From the NCBI RefSeq assembly GCF_000189635.1, contig NW_002476233.1:1-64000 (forward strand): DNA of 64,000 bases, in the 5' to 3' direction. Origin of the DNA: Tetrahymena thermophila SB210 (lineage: Eukaryota > Ciliophora > Oligohymenophorea > Hymenostomatida > Tetrahymenidae). Made by a program: the position numbers and the translations under genes. Of this stretch, positions 1 through 11,365 are shown in pieces. The stretch's first letter is position 1; every line of letters begins with the position of its first letter. The notes beneath the pieces were generated by a model. That model made no database searches. It had not been told where the DNA came from and saw only the letters and a program-made list of their open reading frames with translations.

Positions 1-26
1 AACCCCAACCCCAACCCCAACCCCAA
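1..26. repeat. Telomere (CCCCAA repeat)
   Basis: Four tandem C4A2 units open the window, in the orientation expected for the left end of a linear chromosome (the C-rich strand reads 5' to 3' inward). C4A2/G4T2 is the telomere repeat of Tetrahymena and close relatives, so this is a macronuclear chromosome terminus. Only about four units are present, fewer than a full-length telomere, probably from assembly trimming. Confidence 0.97.
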
Positions 27-1364
27 TTTAGTAAATTAATTCAATTTAAGTTTTTAATTTATTAATTTACAATAAAAGAAAAATCAACAAATGTATTTAA
101 AATATTTAAAATAAATTTTTTTATTATTAGAAATATTTATTTTTCTTAATTTATTTTTGCAATGAGATTTCTTTATGATATCTTTGTTTTAAGTTGCCTC
201 TAATTAATACAAAATACAAAATCTAAAAATATTACATAATATTTCTGAATATAAATTTAATAATTTAAAAAAAAATTAATTAGATATTTATTTAAATTTT
301 TCTTTGGAGTGGGAGATTTTCTCTTCAATCTATATTAAATAAATTAAATACAAAATCAGTAAAGGAAAAAATATAATTAATAAATTAATAAAAAAAATTT
401 AAAACAAAAAAAATAAATCAAAAAGAAGTAAAATAGAAATATTATTAAGCAAATAAGTTTTTAAAATAACCATGCAAAAGCTGTCGATACCAAAAGTTTT
501 TAACAAATCCATAAAAAATAATAATATTATTTCTATTTAAATTGATATCATACTTTTTAGTATGCGGTATTATCAAAACTATTGAACATCTTATTTTACC
601 AAATGAGCACTTTAAACTAATAATTTTAAAACTGTATTTATTATTTATAAAAAATATAATAGCACTTTGAAAGTATACTAGCTATATCACAAGTTAGCAG
701 CTGATCTTCGCGAGGGAATATAAAAGATAAGATAATTTAACAAATAAGAAAAGAAATAATTATTATTTAAGAAAAATGAAAGGAAATATTTAAAAAGTAA
801 ATAAACAAATAAGTAAATAAAAAAAGAAAGAAAGAAAAGAAATAGATATATAAATAAATAAATAAATAATAAATGAATAAATTAAATATAAATAATAAAT
901 GAATAAATAAATAAAATAATAAAATATACACAAGAAATTATATAAATAAGACCATATAATTTTACATCATAATAAACAATATTAATAATTAAAAAAATTT
1001 CAAACTTGTTCAAATTTTTAAAAATAAAATTTCTTTGAGTTTAATTTTTTTTAAGACATTATCTTTGGTGACATAAAATTAAAAATTTTGTATTTTTAAA
1101 TAAAGTAATATTATTCACTTTAAAATATAATTTTTAGGTTGAACAAAATTTTAAAATAATATTTTGTTTTTTGTTGAAATAACACTACCTTAAATATTTT
1201 TTATAATTTATTAAATTTGTTTGTATTTAAAGATATTTTAAAAATTGATTATTTGAAATATATTTTTATACAATAATCTCAACAATACATTATTATTAAT
1301 TAAATTTAAATTTTTTATTCAAATTCTTATTAATAAAAAGAAAAATTTTTAACGTATTTAAGAA
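27..1364. other. Subtelomeric gene-free region
   Basis: About 1.3 kb of very AT-rich DNA between the telomere and the first gene. I see no convincing reading frame in the ciliate code. It holds a small perfect hairpin near 548-563 (catac / gtatg arms), a slightly GC-richer patch near 690-715, and simple repeats from about 790 to 940. No telomere-associated gene family or RNA gene was recognised. Confidence 0.7.
790..945. repeat. Simple AT-rich tandem repeats
   Basis: Runs of aaat/aata-type tetranucleotides with scattered gaaa units. An imperfect duplication built around the string aataaatgaataaat occurs near 868-912. This is low complexity, with no coding signal. Confidence 0.75.
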
Positions 1365-2816
1365 ATGAATTAATTAAATAATCAAAATTTAAAAGAAAAT
1401 ATGATGCAGCATCAATCTAAAAAATTAACTATTGCTGAGCCTAACACTTATAGATTAGCTCCATCTTTTAATAATAGTTAAATTAAATCACAACACACAA
1501 GATCATAAAGCAATTTTCTTTCTAGCAGAACATCTCCTTTAGGAAGGGCAGAAAATAAACAAGACCATTCGCCAATTTAAAGGAGTAGGATCAATGAAAA
1601 AAAAATACCATAGCTAAAAACTTAAAATAATTTAAGATAAATTCTTAAAAGATAATTTAATACATAAAATATAGCTTAAAATAATTAAATAAGCTACTCT
1701 AATTTGGAAAAATAAAAAATTATCACATCTTTACTCTAGGATAACTCTATGAACCATCTCAAAAATTAAATGTTAAAGATTGCTTTAAATTAAAGTTAAG
1801 TTATAAACAAATAGCCTACATCAGTAAGAAATGAATGCTTTTCTTAAGCATGCTTGTAAAAAATATAGACTCAAAATAACATAAGTGGTATTAATAAAAA
1901 AAGTAGTGAAAATTCATCATCGAATTTGAGCTTTTATTCAACTAGAAACCCCATTCCAAATACAAAAGATGCTCTTTTTAAAAGCTTACTTAGAAAAAAT
2001 AGTGCTATTATACCAACTACAATTTAATAAACTACCTAAAATTTTAATTCTTTTGCAACAGGATAAAGAAGTAATTCTTCTTTGGCTAAAGAATTTGAAA
2101 ACAAAGAAAATCAGCCACTAAAGATTACTTTATAAATGGTCTAAGATTTAAATTCAAAACAAGTTCATTAAAGCTAAGAGAATAACAAATTTTGCTTAAA
2201 TTCTATTAAATAATAAAGATAGACTGATAAAATAAATATTTCTAACAAAGATTTAAATTAAAAACAAATTTTATAAAGCTAAGAGAATAGCAACTTTTCG
2301 TTAAATTCTATTAAATAGTAAAAGTCGATTGAAAGAATAAATATTTCTAACAAATAAGAAGCTTAAAAACCTCTTTAAAAAAATTAACAGTAAAAAAGTA
2401 TACAGCAAATTAATAAATTAGAAAAATCAAAATCACAACCAAAAAACAAATTCCCATAATATTTTTAAATAAATTTGTCAGAATATATTAAATAAAATAA
2501 TAAATAAATAGAAACAAAGTCAACAATCAATATTAATTAAATGTTACAAGAAAAGTCATAATTAGAAAACTAAAAAATTCAGGTATCTCATAACATCCAT
2601 AAGTAAGAGGAGTCTAACAATTAATCTAAATTATCTAATCCATCTTGGTAATAAATAAATGCTTAGTTTAATTAATCTTCAAATACTCACAGCATTGAAT
2701 TTATTGATACTATAGGAGAACATGATCATTTATAAAGAATCTCTACTGTTAAAGATACAGAAAATAGCATGTTACACGATTTTAGATTAGAAAAAAATTA
2801 TATTTTTTTAAGCTGA
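1365..2816 (+). CDS. Q/N/S-rich hypothetical protein with a 35-residue tandem duplication
   Basis: A single intronless frame of 483 codons from ATG 1365 to the TGA at 2814-2816, reading TAA and TAG as Gln throughout. It is the first gene from the telomere. I recognise no domain, signal peptide or membrane segment. The protein is polar and probably disordered, rich in Gln, Asn, Ser and Lys. A 35-codon block is repeated directly at 2145-2249 and 2250-2354, each copy beginning DLN and ending INISNK, with many substitutions between copies. The start is the first ATG after an AT-rich leader containing stops. The function is unknown; the sustained ORF with higher GC than its flanks argues that it is a real gene. 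Confidence 0.75.
2145..2354 (+). repeat. Two tandem 105-bp coding repeats
   Basis: Adjacent copies 2145-2249 and 2250-2354 inside the first gene, exactly 35 codons each and in frame. Shared protein pieces are QSQEN, LNSIKQQ and INISNK. Divergence is mostly at other positions, pointing to an older duplication kept in frame. Confidence 0.85.
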
Positions 2817-3646
2817 GAATATTTATATATTATTAATTAAAATAAATATTTAAACTAAAAGTTTTTATTTTTTGTAATATATTAAATAATTTTTTTTTTA
2901 AAAATTGTACAGATTATATTTTTATTTTTAAAAACAGATAAATCAAATATTATTTAGAATTTATAAAGAATAATTTTATCAAAAAATACTTTTTTTATAT
3001 GAAATAATTATCATCATAAAGTTAAAACTCGTTTTTTATTTTAATAAAGAAATCCATTATGAAAACACTTCGAATTTAAAAATTAATACTTTTTATAAAC
3101 ATATAATAAAGATGAATATTTAAGCTTAATTAATATTCTTGACTAATCATTTATATTTAAATAATATTACTACTTATTTTTTTAAATTAAAAAACCTACA
3201 TTCTTCAAAAATAAATATACCAAAATATTTATTATTTGAATTATCTTACTCAATTTCTTTTAATGAATTAAAAAATTATTAGATTGACAAATTTAGTAAT
3301 TTTTTTGATGAAACTGTTTTTATTTAAAAAAAAATAACACACACACAAGTGATAAAATTATCTATTTTTAATATTGTAAAATATAAATTGAAAGTTAAAA
3401 AATAATTATTTTGCTAATAAATTTATTTTTTAAAAGATTAATGATAATTAAAATTATCCGTTTTTATTTTTGTAGTTGTTGTATGATTATATATTAAACC
3501 TTTACTTGAATTTTATATTGCACTATATCAAGTAATTAATTGAATACTTTATATATGTTTCCTTAATACTTGATTTTATGTACAAGCAAGCTATTTATAA
3601 TTTATTTATTTTTAATCAAAGAATAATTAAAACACAATAAGAATAA
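2817..3646. other. Intergenic spacer
   Basis: 830 bp of AT-rich DNA between two plus-strand genes, with a short CA run near 3337-3348. I see nothing else in it; the promoter of the lipase gene should lie at its right end. Confidence 0.6.
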
Positions 3647-4613
3647 ATGAAAAAACAATTAATCATCTTCATAGCATTATGTGTTATAGCTAATTGCTAA
3701 ATATTTAATTATGATGAAGAGGTAGCAAAAGATCTAGCTGGTTTTGCCATCATAGCTTATTGTAATAATAATGGGGTCTTTAATAATAATTGTGGTCCTC
3801 CATGCTAAAGGTCACCTAAAGGCTACCTTGATTACTATTTTCTAAAAAGTTAAAAGATGGATATCTAAGGCATTATAGGCTATGCCCCAGACCATAACGC
3901 AATCATTTTAACTTTCAGAGGAACGATGATACAATATTTTGGAAATATTATTAGAGATGTACAATTAGATAAAGTTTCATTTCCTATTTGTTAAGTTTCT
4001 AACTGTTAAGTTCATTAAGGCTTTTTTGACTCATTTAATGACTTAAAAGACTAGTTGAAATATTAATTAAAAATATATCAAAACAAATACCCACAAGCAA
4101 AAGTAATTCAATTTTTAATTTATAAAAAATAATATAACAAATAAAAATAATATAAAATTACATCATCTTCAAATTTTTAATATTTATTTTTAAAAGATTT
4201 ATATAACAGGACATTCTCTTGGTGCAGCTATTGCAACAATTGCTGTACCCTATGTCTATTAGTGGATTGGAAACAAATAAATAGATGCCGTATATACATT
4301 CGAATCTCCTAGGGTAGGAAACAAAGCTTTTTCTGATTGGTTTACTCAATAAAATTTTGCATTTTTATATGGAAGAATAACACATGATCAAGATCCAGTT
4401 GTATAATACCCAACAAGTTGGTGGCCTTTGTATTACTATCATACTTATTAGGAAATTTATTATTCAGATTTTAGCAAACCTTACAATTTATGCTATAATC
4501 CTGAGGATACGAAATGTGGAGCTTAATAAAACTATTTTGCTCTAGATATTAATGATCACATGAATTTATTTGGTTGGAGCCTTTCCTAAGCTGGATCCCT
4601 TTGTTAAGTTTGA
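3647..4613 (+). CDS. Secreted class 3 lipase
   Basis: Two exons, 3647-4102 and 4197-4613, join in phase across a 94-bp GT..AG intron to give 290 residues. The N-terminus has a Lys pair and a hydrophobic core ending near Cys17, a classical signal peptide, so export to the medium or to a digestive or secretory compartment is expected. Lipase_3 (triacylglycerol lipase) landmarks appear in order: an FRGT oxyanion-type strand, the nucleophile elbow GHSLGAA with Ser159, then YTFESPRVGN, then a HDQDPVV segment carrying the catalytic Asp, then DHMNLFG carrying the catalytic His. All three catalytic residues are therefore present. The length is normal for the family. Secreted lipases of this type form large families in ciliates. 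The likely reaction is acylglycerol hydrolysis; the exact substrate cannot be told from sequence. Confidence 0.9.
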
Positions 4614-5053
4614 AGGCTATTTAATTATATTCTAACATAATAATTAATTATTTTATAAATAAGTGTTAAATTTACTAAAATTCTCAATAATAATTAACAA
4701 AGAAAATTAATATTCAAATTAAAAATTATTAGAAAAAATATAATTTAATTTTCATTTTTTTCTTAATATTTAATAAATTTTACTAACATTTTTACCAGTT
4801 TTATTACTGATGTAATTTGATATTTGTAAAAATTAAGATTTTAGCACAACAATGAAAATTATTTTTTTATTTTTTAACAAATAAGAAGTACCATTAACTT
4901 AAAATTATCAACAAGTAGGCATAAAATTTTGTTATTTTTAAGTTGTGTTGAATGATAGAAATTTTAATTGAAAATATCATAAGTTTTTATTTTTTAGAAC
5001 AGAAACATTATTTAAACTATTAAAAAGTTAATATACCTTAAGCAATTACTTTA
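4614..5053. other. Intergenic spacer / possible 5' exon region
   Basis: 440 bp, AT-rich. An ATG at 4852 starts a short open frame, and coding-like sequence in the frame of the next gene begins near 5002 after a TTTTTAG acceptor-like site. An upstream exon of the next gene is therefore possible, but I found no join that keeps phase. Confidence 0.45.
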
Positions 5054-6743
5054 ATGAGGAAACTAAATTAAAAAGTAGAAAACTTTTAAGATCATTAAAA
5101 TAAAAATGAAATAAATTAAGAGTTCAGAAGCAAAAATATTTCTAAAGATGATTAAAATATTTTCAAAGATAGTTTATAAGAGTATTAATCAATAATAGAA
5201 TTCAATAATATCATGAGAGAAGTATTATTTATTTAATTAATATTTATAAATATTGATAATTAATGATTTTTTAAAAGAAATAGTTTGTTTTAGATGGGAC
5301 AAAAAAAGATTTTGAATTACCTAAGTACGATATGTTAAAGGATAGGTATTTATCGCACTATTTTATTAGTGATTAAAGGAGTAATTAGCTTGTTTAATCA
5401 GGTTTACTTAGTAAGTAAGTCATTAAGGTCAATTCTTCTACTTACATCTTTTTTTTACATAAAAATTAAGAAAGCCACCATACAGTTGAGTAATAAGCAA
5501 GGCAGTAATTACATAATGAAAATAGGATTGCTTAAAGTAAATTTAATTGTTTAAGTAGTTCTTAACAGCTAAGTAAAGAATGCAAAGTTGTTATATTTAT
5601 TGTATAGTCTAATAGTTTAGAAATATCTCTTTTTAATAATAGGTTTATATAGACAAATATTTAAAAAACCCTTTAAGCAATAAAGGATAAAATGTAAAAA
5701 ACTTAAAAATAGAAACAAACTAAGATTAGAATGCATTACCGATAATATTACCGAATAGTTCTGTTTAATCTGCGAATAATTACAGCTATGCATAAAAAAG
5801 AAATTAGATAATAAGTTTAAGATTTAAGCAAAGTTAAAGAAATGAAACTAAAAGTATATTAAATAGCAGCAAACCTAATAGTAAAACTCTAAGTAAGTAA
5901 TCTAGCTCTAAAAATTTTTTTTAAATATCTCCGATACCTAAATAAAAAGGTAGTGGAGCTTAAGAAGAAAAAAGACCTTTTAGCAAAACATATATCGATG
6001 ATTCTCAATTGAAAGAAGTTACAGATTCAAAGGAAATTAAATAAGATAGCATTTAAGAAAATTATTAAAAATCAATAATCATTAGCAACAACAATAATAA
6101 TAACAATGAGCTGGTTGATTTACCAGAAAATTCAAACAAATTATAATAATAAAAGTAGGAAAATCATAAAAATAAATAACTTTTTGAAAAAAGTTCATCT
6201 TAAAATGATAAATTTAAGTAAAAATATATGCATCATAGAAAATTTATTCTTAAACCAATTTAGTAAAGAGCTGGTGTTTAGCAGGTAGAAAACTAAAAAA
6301 TTCAAGATTAAAATTAAGAAAAAAATAATGAAAAATAAATATTTTATAATTAAAATGAATTGAAGCTGACTGAATAGCAGCATGTTAAAGTAGTTGAGAT
6401 TTATAATAAAGATTACTTAAAAAAGTAAAAGAAAATTTCTTAATAGAGCATATAGAGGCTTTATACTTCAAATTAACCAAAGAAGGAAAGGATGAAAGAA
6501 AATAATGTGATTTAAACGCTTTCAAAAACTGAATTTTTAGAATTCCTCAAATAAAATAATGAAAAAATAAGGTAACGAAACAAAGAAGCCGCATCAAAAA
6601 TAGGGTCTAGAAAATTCCTAAAATCAGAAGAAGACTTAGATAAAAAAAGTTTGAGATTAAATTCAAAAGGAAATATTTCATAAATATCTTCGTGTCAACA
6701 AATTAAGATAGAACCTCAGCCAACATAAACAAATATTTCATGA
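5054..6743 (+). CDS. Q/N/S-rich hypothetical protein, three exons
   Basis: My best model is exons 5054-5221, 5284-5586 and 5643-6743 (introns 62 and 56 bp, all phase 0), 523 residues, ending at TGA 6741-6743. The last exon is the firmest: 366 codons of polar protein rich in Gln, Asn, Ser and Lys, with a poly-Asn run near 6087-6107. The second intron is less sure, because several GT sites between 5537 and 5610 could serve. No domain was recognised and no membrane segment is convincing. Because coding-like sequence continues upstream of ATG 5054, the true N-terminus may lie in an earlier exon. The gene is on the same strand as its neighbours, with more than 1.4 kb of spacer downstream. Confidence 0.6.
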
Positions 6744-8174
6744 AAATCTAAGCTAATTATAAAAATATTGAGAATTTTATTAAAATAAATATTTCTAGCA
6801 AGTCTATAGATTATTAATGCCTTTATTTTTATTTTCATTTACTTAGAAGCCTTTACAAATTAATTTTTTGATTAATTAAAATATAATTTTGTTTATATAC
6901 ATACATACGTACCTACTAGAATCATTTATTTGTGAGAATAAAAGTAATAAAAGACTCTATTTATTTTATTTAAATCAAATAGATTGTTTGTCTTTTACAC
7001 ATACCTACATTATTGAGAAATTAATAATTTTGTATTAAGATTTTTATAATTTAAATATTCAAATCATCTTTTTATTTATTTTTTTTGAGCTACTCAATTA
7101 TCTTTGTTTTTTAAATAAATAAATTTTTGTTTTAAAATAAAAAACATCAAAGGAAATAAAGGAAAATAAAAATTATTTTTTTTTTTGAAAAATAAATTTA
7201 TTTATAAACAAATATGTTGTAAATGCACATTTATTTGTTCTTCTGTTTTTTTTGCTTCTCATTAAAAAATAAAAAATTCTAATGGTTTTCCTTTTTAAAA
7301 AAGAAGAAATAAATTAAAATTAAGAATTAAAAATATAGATGGAACGTTTTATTGGTAAAATGAGATTAAAATAAGCTTTTCTATTTTTAAAGAAAATAAA
7401 AAAAAATAATTAGCTTTTCAAATAATTAAAAAGAGGCTGCGTTTTTATGGAGAGTATATGTGAATAAAAAATTTTTTTATGAGTAAAAAATAAAAACAAA
7501 TAAAATTAGATTTCAAAGCTAGCTTTATTTCATATCATTTGAATAAATTATAAGTAGCAGTAGCACTTTGAAAGTTAAAAATCAAAGAAAAAAATAGTAA
7601 ATAGAAATGATTGACACATAATTAAATAAGAGTAGTTAGAAACAAAAAGACCAGCAACAGCTTGTTATTTGTTTATTAATATATTTATTTGATTGTTTAA
7701 TAATTTGCTAACATATCAAAAACAATCGCATAAGCAGAACAAATTTTGATAAACTTGCAAAAAAAAAAAATAATCTAAAAAAAGCGAGCAAATTAATTAT
7801 TATCAAATTATAAAATAAAATCTAAATCAATCATTTATTTGTTAATACCCACACATTTTGAATACAAATATTGATTATTAAACATAATTTGATAAAAACC
7901 AAAGCAAATTCAAAGCATTTTAAATTCTTTTTCATAAAAAAGTTAAAAATCAAAGCAAAAAAAAATACATTCAAAGCGCTATTTTAATATTAACAAGTTT
8001 CTTTGTATCAAAAACATTAAAAAAACAATCAATCCAAAAAAACAAACTAACAATCAAACAAAAACTACGGAGACTAAATTGGAACCTCCTATAGCTTGTT
8101 TTTTTAAAGCGCTCATCTTAATAAACAGAATAAAAAATACTTAAAAAGAATTGTAAATAAAATCTCATTTAATC
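6744..8174. other. Long intergenic spacer
   Basis: 1.4 kb of AT-rich sequence without a sustained ciliate-code frame. It includes a tacata/tacgta run near 6894-6915 and A- and T-tracts. The string agcactttgaaagt occurs near 7562 and also near 661 in the subtelomere; I could not assign it a role. The right end should carry the promoter of the zinc-finger gene. Confidence 0.55.
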
Positions 8175-10621
8175 ATGAGACCATATTAAGAAAAAAAGTT
8201 CAGTACTGAAAGTATACCAAGCGATTAATTGAATTACTCGTTATTAAGTAATCTTAATGCTAATGGCGCTAACATAACTTAGAATACATCACCAATTTCA
8301 TCTGATACAACAAAGGATATGACTGTTCCTATCAACCCAGTGGCTATTTCATCTTCCCAGTTTTTGGCAGATGTCAGCATCTTACAAGATTAGATTATCA
8401 CGGAGGCTCTTGCTGCAGCTATTACTTAGACTATTATGCCAAATATAAGCATAAATCTTTAAGGTATATTTACATTAACTAATATTTCTATATATTTTAA
8501 TATATTTTTATACAAACGCATTGTCAATCAATAAATAAATACCACATTAACAAAATGGAAAAAACATTTCATTGAAAATATTAATTTTTGGGTTTTAAGT
8601 TTTTAATGCCACGGGTAAAATATCATTTCGCTCACTTTGTAATATTATTACTATTTCTATGCCTTTTCTACAGTAAAAAGAGCATAAAAATAATAATTTA
8701 AACCAAAGTAGGAATATGGGAATCCTACCATTCAAAAAAGGATAAAAATTTATTTCTTTATTCATTTAATGAATAAACCCTATTAGGTGTCTTGATGGGG
8801 TATATCAATTTAACCTTATTTAAAGGGTATCCCGCATTTGACCAGAACACCAATTACGAAGAAGAGTACCATAGAGCATTTGTGATGAATGAAATTATGA
8901 TTAAGAAACTTGCTTAGTATTGCGAAGAAATTAATATTATCAGTGAACGCGCTAAGAGACTTCAAGAAATATTTGAGCAGAAATTAATGAAAGTAATAAT
9001 CATCAAAAATATTTTAATAATACCTTTCTTTATGTTAGATGTTATTTCTCTCTTCTATGTGTGCATAAAATTAAAAAAAAGACACATTAGAAGTTCTATC
9101 TACATACTATTTAAATATATTCATTTATTGATTTAAGTTCATCCTTTCTTCATTTAAATTATTTGCCATTTTAAAAAAAGGTGAACCACAGCTTTTCTGC
9201 TCATGATCTTAGCAGACCTCTTGAGCCACTATCTCAACAAAATTTATCTGCATTCAATAAACCTTATAGTTAGGAAGCGCTCTCTTTTTCAAATAATAAC
9301 TTTAATCCTAAGAAATTCCAAGTGAAGAATCATTTAGGTAATGATGAAAATCATACTCTACAGAAAAAATTCCTAACTGAGTCGCTTACAAATAATAATA
9401 TTAATAAAATAGGAATTTAGAGAAAAGTAAATGAAGACTGCGAAGACCTTGTCTCGTTTTCTGAATTAAATGCTAACTCCGAAAACTATACCTAAAATGA
9501 AAAGAATAGGCCAAAGAAACTCCGTAGATGCGCAGCTGATATTGAGAAAAGTTATGAGGTAAATTTTATTAATGTTAAATTGAAAAATGATAAAAAAGAT
9601 TGAACTTTTACAAAACATTTACTAACTTTCATATTTATAAGAATTAAGCTTAATTCTTAACTCTAAAAATTTAACTGTATCTCAAAGTATTGTCTTCATA
9701 AACTGCTAAATAGAATTTAAAAATAGAACTTTGTCAAGTCTTTGTTTTTACCTTTTTGCATTTACTTGCTATTGATAAAAGCAGTCTATTTTAATTAAGA
9801 TCAATAATCTTAAAAACAAAATTAAATTTTTGACTCGACAAAGTAATTTTCGTATTCTCTACCAATAAGTAGTTCTTTTATAATTCCTTTCTTAATATCC
9901 ACAAAACACAAAACGAAATTTATATTATTAGATTTGATTTATTTATTGCCTCCTACTTTCTTTACATTGGATATTTTTATTGAAAGCTGTTAAAATTTTG
10001 TGAATCTAAATTATTTTTTCATTCATTTATTTTCCAAATTTGATATCCCAAGCTATTATATTTAGTCTTTTTTCTTCTACTTTGAAATTTTTTTTTGAAT
10101 TAAATTAAATTAAATTTGATTTGATTGAATGATTGATAGTATTTTAGTAATAAAGAATTTGAATTTATTATTAATTAATTAATTTATTAGTGCCCTTATG
10201 AGGAATGTAAGAAAGCATATGGATCAGAAGTTTCACTCAATCTTCACATTAAAATAAAGCACAATGGTGGAAACAAAACTGAAAGAGAAAAATTAGCTGT
10301 AAGTTATTTTATTAGATAATAATAATAATAATAATATAATTTATTTAAAATAGAAATAGATGTTTTTAGCTAAAATAAATGGCAAAGAAGTACCCTAAGC
10401 CTCATTAAATTTACCTCCTGGATTTTTAGAGGTATTAATTAATTTTTGAATATTTATTTAATAATTTACATTTTATATAAATCAAGCAATATAAAGATGG
10501 GCTTAAAAAAGTTAAAAGATGCCGCGAAGGACCTTACTCTTCCAATAACTTAAGAGTAAGCTAGTAAAATATATTGATACATTAGAATTCTAAATCAGAT
10601 ACTCAAATAAAAATTGAATGA
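8175..10621 (+). CDS. Single C2H2 zinc-finger protein
   Basis: Six exons in consistent phase: 8175-8463, 8709-8992, 9181-9558, 10191-10298, 10354-10431, 10487-10621; about 423 residues, stop TGA 10619-10621. Exon 4 encodes one complete C2H2 finger starting CPYEECKKAYGS, with Cys318, Cys323, His336 and His341 (spacing C-x4-C-x12-H-x4-H), followed by a basic KHNGGNKTER stretch. The preceding 317 residues are Ser/Asn-rich, with a charged, probably helical segment in exon 2, and show no domain I know. The C-terminal 70 residues are basic. Fingers of this kind usually bind nucleic acid, so a nuclear regulator is likely but not shown. The least certain join is exon 1 to exon 2. The 632-bp intron before the finger is long for this window. 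Confidence 0.75.
9559..10190 (+). other. Long intron of the C2H2 gene
   Basis: A 632-bp GT..AG intron, ten times the usual size here, lying just before the exon that encodes the zinc finger. It is AT-rich. Reading through it from exon 3 meets an in-frame TGA at 9601-9603, so an unspliced transcript would make a protein without the finger. I see no nested gene. Confidence 0.65.
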
Positions 10622-11365
10622 ACTTTATAACAAAATCAAATTAATATCAAATCACATGTAAATAAATAAACTCTAATATGATCAAACTAAAAAATCACTA
10701 ATAACCAAAATTTATAATTTATAAAATGATAATATTATCAATCACAAATCTAACTTAAAATAACTACCTAAACATATTCTAATTAAATATAACTCAAACC
10801 ATTCCAAAATATTTATTAAATTAAATTAAGAATTAGTAAATTAGTTTACCACAAATAAAATTATCAAGGACTAGCTAACTAAATAACTATCTGTACATCT
10901 CTTTATCTGTCTATTTGTATGCCTACCTGCCTGCATACTTGCTTGCTTGCTTGTCTGAGAATTTCTTTCTTTTATAGAAAATTAAAAACTTAAAATATAT
11001 TTAAAAATAATATTATAATGAAATATTAATTAAAGCTTTTATGATTTATCATACACATAAATATTTATATACTTAATTATTTGTACATATTCTAATTTTT
11101 AGATATTTATGGGAAAACTGTTTTTAAAATTTTATTTTCTGCATTAATAGTTTAAAGACTTTATCAAGAATTTTATATGGTGTTCTTATTTTAATTTTTT
11201 AAAAGACCGATTGTTAGTGTAAAATGTCACTTTATTTTTCTACTATTAGAAGTATTAATTAGTAAACCATAGAAAATTAATTAAAAACTTAATCAAAATA
11301 AAATAACTTTTGAATCATTATTTATTTACTTAAGGTTATAAAATAAGAACAAATATACATTAATC
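10622..11365. other. Intergenic spacer
   Basis: 744 bp between two plus-strand genes. Apart from the pyrimidine-rich microsatellite-like tract at 10887-10958 I see nothing in it. Confidence 0.6.
10887..10958. repeat. Degenerate CTGT/CTTG tetranucleotide tract
   Basis: About 70 bp of degenerate 4-bp units moving from ctat/ctgt through cctg to gctt, on a strongly AT-rich background. It is locally GC-richer than its surroundings and non-coding. It looks like an old microsatellite. Confidence 0.7.
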